From positions 1-64,000 of the forward strand of contig NZ_RCWB01000015.1 of the NCBI RefSeq assembly GCF_018448885.1: 64,000 nt of DNA, written 5' to 3'. Source of the DNA: Photorhabdus caribbeanensis (GTDB taxonomy: Bacteria > Pseudomonadota > Gammaproteobacteria > Enterobacterales > Enterobacteriaceae). The notes under the pieces are model-generated. The model was not told the DNA's origin and searched no databases. It saw nothing but the letters and a program-made list of their open reading frames with translations. Below, one piece after another: positions 17,138 to 24,914 of the stretch. Numbering within the stretch: the first letter of the stretch is position 1; every line of letters begins with the position of its first letter. A program made the position numbers and the translations under genes.

Positions 17138-17833
17138 TTAACAAGTCGCTATCGGCCGTAAAACAATTTCTGCCGGACAACTCCCTGCTGGATGCTGAAG
17201 AATAAAAACAATCGCGTCAGTGACGGATGAAAGCGGGATAGTTCCTACACCATTTGGTAATACCGTGCCTAACACTTCAAGCTGACCCGATGAGATTGCA
17301 CATATTCGTATACCTTGTTTCCATAGTTCTTGCTGTAACGCTACAGTAAATCCAATGACTGCCCATTTTGATGCTGCATAGCAACTGGCCCCTGGTAAGC
17401 TGGCTTTTCCAGCCAAAGAACTAATATTGATAATCGAGGGCTGTGCGCTTGATAATAGATGTGGCAAAGCGAGATATGTCATATGAATTAAAGCAGTGAC
17501 ATTAGTCGTAATAACCTGATCAATTTCTTCCGGTATTAGATCCACCAGATTGCCAAAATGGAAAGCACCGGCATTATTGATTAATACATCCAATCCCCCC
17601 AACTTTGCACAGGTGAAATCTATCAACTGCTGGCGGAAATTATCATGACAGATGTCCCCTGCAAATGAATATATTTCGCAGTTATCCTGATATTGTCGGG
17701 ACAATTCTTTAAGTCGATTCTCACATCTTCCGGTTACCACCATTCGAGAGCCATTGCCTGCAAGCATTTCAGTGATTGAATGACCAAGCAAGCCACTGGC
17801 GCCGGTGAGTAACACACGTTTACCATTCAACAC
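17138..17833 (-). CDS. Short-chain dehydrogenase/reductase of the JmjC-cupin cluster
   Basis: A 231-residue classical SDR: LLTGASGLLGHS (residues 8-19) binds NAD(P), NNAGAFHFG is near residue 86, the catalytic Ser is in IINISSLAGKAS and the Tyr-Lys pair in CYAASKWAV near residue 153. The start is a GTG at 17833 with GGGAGGGAAA before it (a TTG follows directly). It is the last gene of a minus-strand set of five, 109 bp after the peptide gene, and an inverted hexamer (17858-17863 with 17898-17903) lies in that gap. Inference: it may reduce or oxidise a side chain or product of the small peptide. Substrate unknown. Confidence 0.85.
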   Translation of the reverse strand: MLNGKRVLLTGASGLLGHSITEMLAGNGSRMVVTGRCENRLKELSRQYQDNCEIYSFAGDICHDNFRQQLIDFTCAKLGGLDVLINNAGAFHFGNLVDLIPEEIDQVITTNVTALIHMTYLALPHLLSSAQPSIINISSLAGKASLPGASCYAASKWAVIGFTVALQQELWKQGIRICAISSGQLEVLGTVLPNGVGTIPLSSVTDAIVFILQHPAGSCPAEIVLRPIATC

Positions 17834-17942
17834 TTTCCCTCCCTAATAACTCAAAATAGCGGACCTCCATCCGGTGGTATTATTCACCAATTAGAAATCC
17901 GCTCAACTTTATATTGCTATCAAATAGCTACAGAATTATTTA

Positions 17943-18125
17943 TCACTCGTGTTTTGATGATTCGGTACAAGAGCGACAACCAAAGCCAAGCACCCTTCCC
18001 GCTTCACTACCAGATAAGGTACGCGGTACGGCCCCAGCCAGACTAACCGGTTGGGAAAAAGTCGCTAACCGGAGAGAATTTTCCATTTGGCCTGTTTCAA
18101 TCTTGCCCAATTTGGTGTTTTTCAT
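17943..18125 (-). CDS. 60-residue peptide, possible modified-peptide precursor
   Basis: A short gene with a good ribosome site (AGAGG 8 nt before the ATG) between two enzyme genes on the same strand. It encodes 60 residues, beginning MKNTKLGKIETGQ and ending GFGCRSCTESSKHE, with Cys at 50 and 53, a Gly/Ser-rich C-terminal half and a more charged N-terminal third. No transmembrane helix or signal peptide is evident. Size, composition and position beside dioxygenase-like proteins and a dehydrogenase suggest a ribosomal peptide precursor; this is inference. A small regulator or chaperone is possible. Confidence 0.55.
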   Translation of the reverse strand: MKNTKLGKIETGQMENSLRLATFSQPVSLAGAVPRTLSGSEAGRVLGFGCRSCTESSKHE

Positions 18126-18184
18126 ATAATTTACCTCTTTTTTATATTAGTGCGTCTGATATGACGCGGTACTATTAACGCTCG

Positions 18185-19108
18185 CTAAGCCAGCGCTAAC
18201 ATACATTGCTGAGCTTGCACACGGACATAACTACTGGGATCACTCATGGCAAGGTGATAAATCTGATCACGATATTGTGTATCGGTAGAAAAACTCAGCA
18301 TGGAAACAAAAGCGATAGAACGTAGCTCTTCACGAGTATGGCTGCTGGCGATTATATGCAGTAGCTCTCTGCTGCGTTCATTGCCTTCTTTCATCAAAAC
18401 AGAAAACAAGGCTTTATGTGCACGGAATCGTTCAAACCGCCCGTTTTTAATACGTGCAACCTGAAAGCCAGAATTATTTTCCCTATCCAGATCAAATTCA
18501 TATTGGCGCTGTCCATTCCCTCTGGGTTGAATGATGATATTGATAGAGACGGATAAATTTGGTGGTGGAAATTGAATATGCATATCTTTACTGCGAAAGA
18601 AAAATATGACTTTGCCTGGGGATAACATCTGTTCGCCAAAGTAATTCATCGCGACTTCTTCACCCTCAACGCCATCAACACTGTCATAGTCGTACTCATA
18701 AAGACGTGTCGTATAGCCATCACCAAAAAAGTTAGTGGTCAAAAAATCAAAATTATGGTCATGAGGTTCTAGCCAGGAAAATGGCGCAGGCGCGGACTGA
18801 GGCCCAGGTGGTAACCATAGAACCATACGAATAGCAAATCTCCAGTCGCTGTATAGAATAAATGTCGGCGGCTGAACATCGTTTCCAGACTGGAACTGGT
18901 TAGGGGAGACTAATTGGTCACAGATGATGTCCAATATTTCTTGCTTGTTAGCCGCAAAATCTACCAACCATTGACTGGCTATCTCTATCTCTTCCCGCTG
19001 GTAATGGCCACAGGAAACATTGTCCACCATATTACTGGTCTTCAAAAGCTGAACCAACTCAGGCAATGCCAATGGTTTACCGGGTTTAGGCGTGAATTCA
19101 AGCGTCAT
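18185..19108 (-). CDS. Cupin-like protein with C-terminal HEAT-like repeat (paralogue 2)
   Basis: Start set at ATG 19108 because GCAGGAG precedes it, giving 307 residues, exactly the length of the neighbouring paralogue. Residues about 115-123 read EPHDHNFDF and about 172-177 KDMHIQF; with GDGY and Glu residues between, these resemble the two metal-binding cupin motifs. The final 80 residues have HEAT-like helices ending DPSSYVRVQAQQCML. Its start overlaps the end of the preceding gene by 11 bp, so translation is probably coupled. A metal-dependent oxygenase or peptide-binding role is inferred from fold pattern only. Confidence 0.65.
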   Translation of the reverse strand: MTLEFTPKPGKPLALPELVQLLKTSNMVDNVSCGHYQREEIEIASQWLVDFAANKQEILDIICDQLVSPNQFQSGNDVQPPTFILYSDWRFAIRMVLWLPPGPQSAPAPFSWLEPHDHNFDFLTTNFFGDGYTTRLYEYDYDSVDGVEGEEVAMNYFGEQMLSPGKVIFFFRSKDMHIQFPPPNLSVSINIIIQPRGNGQRQYEFDLDRENNSGFQVARIKNGRFERFRAHKALFSVLMKEGNERSRELLHIIASSHTREELRSIAFVSMLSFSTDTQYRDQIYHLAMSDPSSYVRVQAQQCMLALA

Positions 19109-20021
19109 GAGTTTTCTCCTGCAAAGTTGCCAATACTGCCTGAATCGCATTACGAACATAGTTGCTATTGTCAGCCAACGCGCTATCAATCAACGATTGT
19201 GGGGCCTGATGACGAAGAATAGCAGCCCATGCCATTGCCCTGGCTTCTTCCGACTGGTGAGTTTTAGCAATATGGATCAACAGTTTTTGTGTACGTAGAT
19301 TCCCCTGATTCGCCATCAATGAAAAAATCGAACGTTGAGAAATTACCCGTTGTAAGCTATTGAATATTGGTTTACCAACAATACGCCCTTCCGATTCCGA
19401 TAATTCAAAAATCGTTTGTCGGACTGAAGGAATACTTTTAGGAATAATGAGATTCAAAGATGCTGACAACGAAACAGGTTCATGCTGAATGTGCACATCC
19501 TTATTCGCGTAATAATAAATAATATCCCCTTCCTCCAGAAACATATCTCCTGCGTAGCTGAAAAGTGTTTCCCCGCTGTCACTCTGCTCGATCTGAGAAT
19601 AGTCAAAACCATACAGAGAAGTACGATATCCAGGACCAAAAAAACCAACACTCATCAGGTCAAATGCATGATCATGGGCATAACGATAGGAAAAAGGGAT
19701 ACTCCGAGCCTGAAATCCCGCAGGGATCCAGACCATCAAGCGCAATGTAAAAACTGGGCAAGTGTACAAAACATAGCTTTGTGATTGTCCATTATTAGTA
19801 TCTTGGAAAGTTTCAGGTGTCACTAAGGCATTACTTATATGTTGCAACATTTCATGGCGATTAAGCGCTAAAGCCTTAAGATGAGTTGCCGTATTTAACA
19901 TATCATCCTGGCTATAACAGGATGCTCTCAAACTCTCAAGCACGCCGGAATCGGTCAGATATTCAATTAAAGCCGTCAAAGTGATTTGAAAGCCAGGCTC
20001 GACTGCCAATTTTATCGCCAT
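19098..20021 (-). CDS. Cupin-like protein with C-terminal HEAT-like repeat (paralogue 1)
   Basis: A 307-residue protein, paralogous to the next gene. YAHDHAFDLMSVGFFGPGY (about residues 112-130) and KDVHIQHEPVSLSASLNLI (about 173-191) line up with the same segments of its partner, suggesting a shared cupin barrel with a His-Asp-His metal site. The last 70 residues (SALADNSNYVRNAIQAVLA) look like HEAT repeats, which often bind peptides or proteins. GGGAGGAC precedes the ATG, which is 3 bp after the stop of the JmjC-type gene. No known family name was recalled. Confidence 0.65.
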   Translation of the reverse strand: MAIKLAVEPGFQITLTALIEYLTDSGVLESLRASCYSQDDMLNTATHLKALALNRHEMLQHISNALVTPETFQDTNNGQSQSYVLYTCPVFTLRLMVWIPAGFQARSIPFSYRYAHDHAFDLMSVGFFGPGYRTSLYGFDYSQIEQSDSGETLFSYAGDMFLEEGDIIYYYANKDVHIQHEPVSLSASLNLIIPKSIPSVRQTIFELSESEGRIVGKPIFNSLQRVISQRSIFSLMANQGNLRTQKLLIHIAKTHQSEEARAMAWAAILRHQAPQSLIDSALADNSNYVRNAIQAVLATLQEKTHDA

Positions 20022-20023
20022 GT

Positions 20024-21841
20024 TTAGTCCTCCCTTGCAACGTCAAACCCACTGAGCCGTAAACTATTTTTTGCCGTTTCTCGCATCATCATATCGGTAT
20101 CTTCACGAGCTATCTGGTGTAACAATTCCAGACACGCAGCACTATCAATCTGTGCAAGACTTTCAACCGCCTCCCAGCGAACAAAATTGGCATAATCAGA
20201 TGTTGCAAGTTTCTCCAGTACAGCACTTGCGCCATGATATTTCATCGCCCCCAGCAGCCGGACATATAGCTGAATACGTGACGCACTTAAATTAGTACAA
20301 ATGGTTTCGACTGGTTGTAAGCTCACTCGATCGTAAATCCAACTAATCCACCCTTTAGCATCTGAATGTGCAATGAGTAAGAAAGAGCCATTACGATTCT
20401 CATAACCGAAATCAAGAATATCCTCGTAAGCTTTAAAGCTATATAGCTGGTTTGGTTCGAAAGTAAAAACGCCTAATGAAGTCAATGCTTCTGGTTGTAT
20501 AAATGGATCATTATGATTAATTTTGCATTTATAATAAGGAACTTGTATTGCCTCTTGTGACGGATTGATAATAAAAGTATCGAATTCATTGACGTACAGT
20601 CTTTCATTATTGGTTTTGCCAATAAAGCGAACAAGTAAATGAAAGTTTTTCTGTCGGTGAATATAAATACTATCTTCAGAAAGAAGTTCATATTTATCAG
20701 TAATTTCTTTCTTTTCTAACAGATCATTCAATATATCGATAATGTTATCACGTGATAACTTACCCAAAACCTCACCAACCGACCAGAAATCTCCACCGTT
20801 ATCCGCCATCTTCTTGGTAATTATTTTCTGCAATTGGTCTAATTTGGCAATTTCCGCTGCTGCCTGCTCATCGAAATGTAATTTTTTACTCTGACCAGCT
20901 TTGGGTAATCCATGTTTTTCATATAACGAGGAAAAATAACTATCACGTGAAGCACGTAACCAGTCTGATAGAGAAATATTTTTTTCTTCTGCTTCAGTGA
21001 TAAGATTATCAATGCCTTTTTTAGCGATTAACTGGGCAATACCTTTATTAATGAGCATGTTTTCCAAACGATCTTCTGTTTCTTTATTCACTACAATACC
21101 CATTCCAACTGAATATTGTGGCGTATTGCCAATATGATAATGATGTGGTGGAAGAATAAATATATCCCCGGCTTCTATTATCCAGTTATCGGCATAAGGC
21201 CGTAGTTTCTCCATATTAAACCGATACTTCATCCCCTCTATTTTTTCAAAAATCTCCTTATTAAACAGAGACATTTCTTTGGCATTAGGCCCACAATGGA
21301 AATGCACCACCGAACTATAAGGATCATCAAGATGAACACCAAATGGCGTGTACCCATAGTTACCAATAAACAGACAAGTCCCTATGAAAGTATTTCTTTC
21401 GCCAAGAATTTTTCGCAAAGGAGCGAAAATAGAAGAAACTGCTTGAAAAATATAATCAGACCAACGTTCAGTATCATTAACAATCACACAGAACCGTTCA
21501 CCTCCCGTCGCTCGTGATATCCAATTCTCAAATGTCTCGTTTTCATGAGGCTCAGTATAAAGAATAGGATCAATATGTTCCGCGCTCAATCGCCCTTCGA
21601 TATATACCCGAATTAAAGACTCTTGAGAAACCATCATTTCTTTTTTCAATATGTCAAATAGTGAAAATAAAACATCATCAGAAAACAGCTCAGGATCAAA
21701 AGCTTCTTTTATTAACTTAGCTGACATAATCACAGGTTTATTAACTGGATCGTAGGTTTGTTCATCTTCTCTTACCTTATGCGCCTGATAATGCTCACAA
21801 ACCTCATTAAATTTTTTAACGTAATTAATATAAGCGTTCAT
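20024..21841 (-). CDS. JmjC-type dioxygenase-like protein with HEAT-like C-terminus
   Basis: A 605-residue cytosolic protein. Residues about 80-260 form a JmjC/cupin-8-like region: FGVHLDDPYSSVVHFHCGP near 167-185 gives the His-x-Asp of a 2-oxoglutarate/Fe(II) site, and PPHHYHIGNTPQYSVGM near 229-245 supplies the distal His. The middle (about 320-400) may be a winged-helix-like recognition unit as in ribosomal oxygenases. Residues about 530-600 have HEAT-like repeats (TSDYANFVRWEAVESLAQ). Bacterial relatives hydroxylate protein side chains, for example ribosomal proteins or peptides. As the first gene of the five-gene set it is likely its key enzyme; its substrate is unknown. Confidence 0.7.
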   Translation of the reverse strand: MNAYINYVKKFNEVCEHYQAHKVREDEQTYDPVNKPVIMSAKLIKEAFDPELFSDDVLFSLFDILKKEMMVSQESLIRVYIEGRLSAEHIDPILYTEPHENETFENWISRATGGERFCVIVNDTERWSDYIFQAVSSIFAPLRKILGERNTFIGTCLFIGNYGYTPFGVHLDDPYSSVVHFHCGPNAKEMSLFNKEIFEKIEGMKYRFNMEKLRPYADNWIIEAGDIFILPPHHYHIGNTPQYSVGMGIVVNKETEDRLENMLINKGIAQLIAKKGIDNLITEAEEKNISLSDWLRASRDSYFSSLYEKHGLPKAGQSKKLHFDEQAAAEIAKLDQLQKIITKKMADNGGDFWSVGEVLGKLSRDNIIDILNDLLEKKEITDKYELLSEDSIYIHRQKNFHLLVRFIGKTNNERLYVNEFDTFIINPSQEAIQVPYYKCKINHNDPFIQPEALTSLGVFTFEPNQLYSFKAYEDILDFGYENRNGSFLLIAHSDAKGWISWIYDRVSLQPVETICTNLSASRIQLYVRLLGAMKYHGASAVLEKLATSDYANFVRWEAVESLAQIDSAACLELLHQIAREDTDMMMRETAKNSLRLSGFDVARED

Positions 21842-22214
21842 ATGTGATCCCGCCTTTTGATGATAGCGAAGAGAGAGATAGGTAGATAAAAAAATAATAG
21901 GTCAGGATGATAGAATAGCAAGGGACAATTATATAAATTCTCATTAATGTAAATAGGTTTAAAAAGTACTTTGGAGCACATTAATTAAAACAGGAACTGG
22001 ATAAAAAAAACAAATTCAAGAATATGATCTATAAATAATTTATTTTAGTTTCATAACGAGATAATAATTTATTAAAAATAAAATTATAAGGCAGTTTTTC
22101 ATAGTAAGTACAATAAAATTAAATAACCAGAGGCACTATATTGACATATAAATGTTAATAAAATCACACATTTGAAAATTAACTATTATAATCATTGACA
22201 ATATCTCATTCTAT
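21842..22214. other. AT-rich upstream region of the JmjC-cupin cluster
   Basis: About 370 bp, very AT rich, between the JmjC-type gene and the group II intron. It should carry the cluster promoter. No gene or clear promoter was picked out. Confidence 0.4.
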
Positions 22215-24785
22215 GTGCGCCGTTTTGCTTTGTAAATCAAGTGCTTAAGATTATTTATAATCAAAAGTATAGGCTGTTGGAAAGCCTATTGCAAGCCTGA
22301 CTTATCCTTGCTTAGTAATAAGCTTGAACCTTGAAAGAGGAAGGGGAGTGCAGCATGTCAGGGAAAAGGCTGGTGGCGGGGAAACTATCTACTTTGCGCC
22401 AGTCATTGCAAGTCCTATAAGGTTAAACCTGATTGGTTGAATCATAGTTCATAGTGGGTTTCGGGATATCTTTGACTCACGATAGTTTAGGAGTCTTACC
22501 AAAGTTTATGACAATTATAGCTAGAAGGTTGTCATATCCAACAACTTTGGCACCTGCTCGGTGAGAGTGGAAATTGGACGTAAGTGGAACCTAAGTAGGA
22601 CGCATCTTGACTACAGAGAAATGCGGGATCATCTAAGTTGGTTTGAACTAAACAACCAATATGATGACAGAGGCTCCATAGTACCCAATGTAGCTCTGTA
22701 ATGGAGTAGCAATCGGTTTCAATCCGATCTGAAACCTAAGTATAAGTGATAGAGCAATTTATTTCGAAAGCTTAGATGTAGGGGGAAGGGAGACAGTTAG
22801 ACACAATACTAATAGAAGCGAGGTTCGATAGTCAGTGCTATCAGCAAGAACACTCAAAGCTCTAAGTGGTATTAACAAAGCAAGTGTACAAGGACATAAG
22901 GTCAAGAAATTACACAAGTTAATGTGTAACAACCTTGATTTATGGGCAACGGCATATGCCAACATTTACTCTAATCGTGGTGCCATGACGAAAGGGGTGA
23001 ATGACAATACGCTTGATGGAATGGGTAATGACAGAGTTCTAAACCTAGTCAGCCTCATTAAATCTTCGGATTACCGCCCCAAACCTTGTAGACGCACTTA
23101 CATACCCAAGGATGCAAGGAAGCCTAATGGTAAGAAACGACCTCTTGGTATTCCTAGTGGTGATGATAAGTTAATTCAAGAAGTCATGAGAATGCTTCTA
23201 GAAGGAATTTACGAACCTGTCTTCAGTGACTGGAGTTATGGTTTTCGTAGAAATAGATCTTGTCATACAGCTCTAACTGAGATTCGTAACAGTTGGAAAG
23301 GAACCAAGTGGGTATGTGATGTAGACATAAAAGGTTATTTCGACAACATTGACCATAACCTCTTGCTCAAATTCCTAGGTAAGAGGATAGATGACAAAGC
23401 TTTTCTGGCACTGATTAAAAAGTTCTTGAAAGCTGGTTATATGGAAGATTGGCGTTACTTTGGCACCCACAGTGGAACACCACAAGGTGGAATTATTTCA
23501 CCGATACTTGCCAATGCTTTCCTCCATGAACTTGATGAATTTATGAAATTGAAAATCAAAGAGTTCAGTAAAGGGGATAGAAGGAAGCCTAACCCAGAGT
23601 ACAGAAGGATTCTACAGAATAGAGCAAACCGCATAAAGTGGATAAGACAAGGATATGGTGTATCTGGTTTTCCTGCTGACGAGCAGAAGCTTGAAAAATG
23701 GAAGCAAGAGGCAAATGAGCTAGAAGAAAAACTGGCAAATAAGTCCAGTGTTCTGATGGACGATCCTGACTTCAAACGGATGCGGTATGTCCGTTATGCT
23801 GATGACTTTCTAATCGGAATTATTGGCTCAAAAAATGAAGCAGTGCAAGTGATGAAAGAAGTTACTGAATTTGTGGAATCAGAGCTAAAACTTGAAGTTT
23901 CTAAAGAAAAATCAAGCATAGTAGATCCTAAGCAAGGTTTTGTCTTTCTCGGATATGAAGTTAAATGTCGTAGGGAAAACAAACGAGTTAAATGTGTTGT
24001 GGGACACAACTCGGATGGCAGTAAAACGCACGCTGTGAAGCGTACTATTACTGAACATATTCACCTTGGTGTACCAAGAGAGAAAATCCAAAGATTTTGC
24101 GCTCTTCGTGGCTATGGGGAATACGATTCACACAATGATAAGAGTAGTAGCAAGCCTGTAATGGCATTTTTATCTGATTACGAAATAATCAGCCAATACA
24201 ATGCTGAAATGCGTGGCTTTGCAAACTACTATAACTTGTCGCCAGTTCTGTATCTCAATAAATTACATTGGATATGGATGAATAGCTTATTCAAAACACT
24301 GACAAATAAGCATCAGACATCAAGGACTAAGATTGCTAAGCGATTGAAGCAGCCCGATGGAAAATACGTTCATCGTGAGAGTCGTAACAATAAAGTCTAC
24401 GAACTGGAAATTTTTCAGTTGAAAAACAGAAGTGTGTCGATGGCAGAGTTCGTTGATCCGTTACCGAATACATTTAAGTATACGTCCCGAACTGAACTGC
24501 TCGATAGAATGGCAGCCAGAAAATGTGAGTATTGTGGTATTCAATCTGGATATCTGGAAGTTCACCATGTGCGGAAACTAAAAGATATCAAGGGTGATAC
24601 AGAGCCTTGGAAACGACTAATGATCTCTCGAAGAAGAAAGACTTTAGTTTTATGCAAAGACTGTCACATTGATTTACATCGCGGAAAGTTACCTGACTAT
24701 CGTAATCTTGCTAAAGTCTAACGGAGAGCCGTATGCATAGAAATGTGCATGTACGGTTCGGTGGGGGGACAACGGCTAACCCTAT
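22215..24785 (+). mobile_element. Group II intron (retrotransposon) with ORF
   Basis: The 5' end reads GTGCGCC, the usual group II start. The 3' part has a clear domain V at 24726-24759: an 8-bp stem opening GAGCCGTA and closing TACGGTTC, a 2-nt bulge on the 3' side, and a 6-bp upper stem with a GAAA tetraloop; the catalytic AGC triad is present. Domain VI follows, with CTAACCCTAT at the end, giving a 3' boundary near 24785. Domains I-IV with the ORF in IV fill the 2.57 kb. Ends are estimated from consensus. Confidence 0.85.
22835..24721 (+). CDS. ltrA: Group II intron reverse transcriptase/maturase with HNH endonuclease
   Basis: A 628-residue intron-encoded protein that splices the intron RNA and copies it into DNA at new sites. 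The reverse transcriptase region spans about residues 60-380: DVDIKGYFDNID near 163, HSGTPQGGIISPILANAFLH near 210 and the active-site YADD near 319. The X/maturase domain follows at about 430-540. An HNH domain with CEYC near 563, VHHV and CKDCHIDLH near 606 should cut the second strand of the target. Start is GTG 22835 with GAGG upstream. No stop or frameshift is seen, so the intron may be active. Confidence 0.95.
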   Translation: MLSARTLKALSGINKASVQGHKVKKLHKLMCNNLDLWATAYANIYSNRGAMTKGVNDNTLDGMGNDRVLNLVSLIKSSDYRPKPCRRTYIPKDARKPNGKKRPLGIPSGDDKLIQEVMRMLLEGIYEPVFSDWSYGFRRNRSCHTALTEIRNSWKGTKWVCDVDIKGYFDNIDHNLLLKFLGKRIDDKAFLALIKKFLKAGYMEDWRYFGTHSGTPQGGIISPILANAFLHELDEFMKLKIKEFSKGDRRKPNPEYRRILQNRANRIKWIRQGYGVSGFPADEQKLEKWKQEANELEEKLANKSSVLMDDPDFKRMRYVRYADDFLIGIIGSKNEAVQVMKEVTEFVESELKLEVSKEKSSIVDPKQGFVFLGYEVKCRRENKRVKCVVGHNSDGSKTHAVKRTITEHIHLGVPREKIQRFCALRGYGEYDSHNDKSSSKPVMAFLSDYEIISQYNAEMRGFANYYNLSPVLYLNKLHWIWMNSLFKTLTNKHQTSRTKIAKRLKQPDGKYVHRESRNNKVYELEIFQLKNRSVSMAEFVDPLPNTFKYTSRTELLDRMAARKCEYCGIQSGYLEVHHVRKLKDIKGDTEPWKRLMISRRRKTLVLCKDCHIDLHRGKLPDYRNLAKV

Positions 24786-24851
24786 CGGCAAAAAAAATGT
24801 TTGAATAGGGCGCACGTGTTCTACCCAATCTTCTGCCTCAAAAAAACCAAA

Positions 24852-24869
24852 AGGCGACGCAAGCGTCGC
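24852..24869. terminator. Hairpin downstream of the intron and the rhs gene
   Basis: GGCGACGCAAGCGTCGCC is a compact stem-loop. In the minus direction it is followed by TTTTGGTTTTTTTGAGG, a good terminator for the rhs transcript, whose stop codon is at 24915. Its position just outside the intron end is notable. Confidence 0.8.
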
Positions 24870-24914
24870 CCAACAGCTATTTTTCGTGGGACTTAACAAT
24901 CAACCCACAGAATC

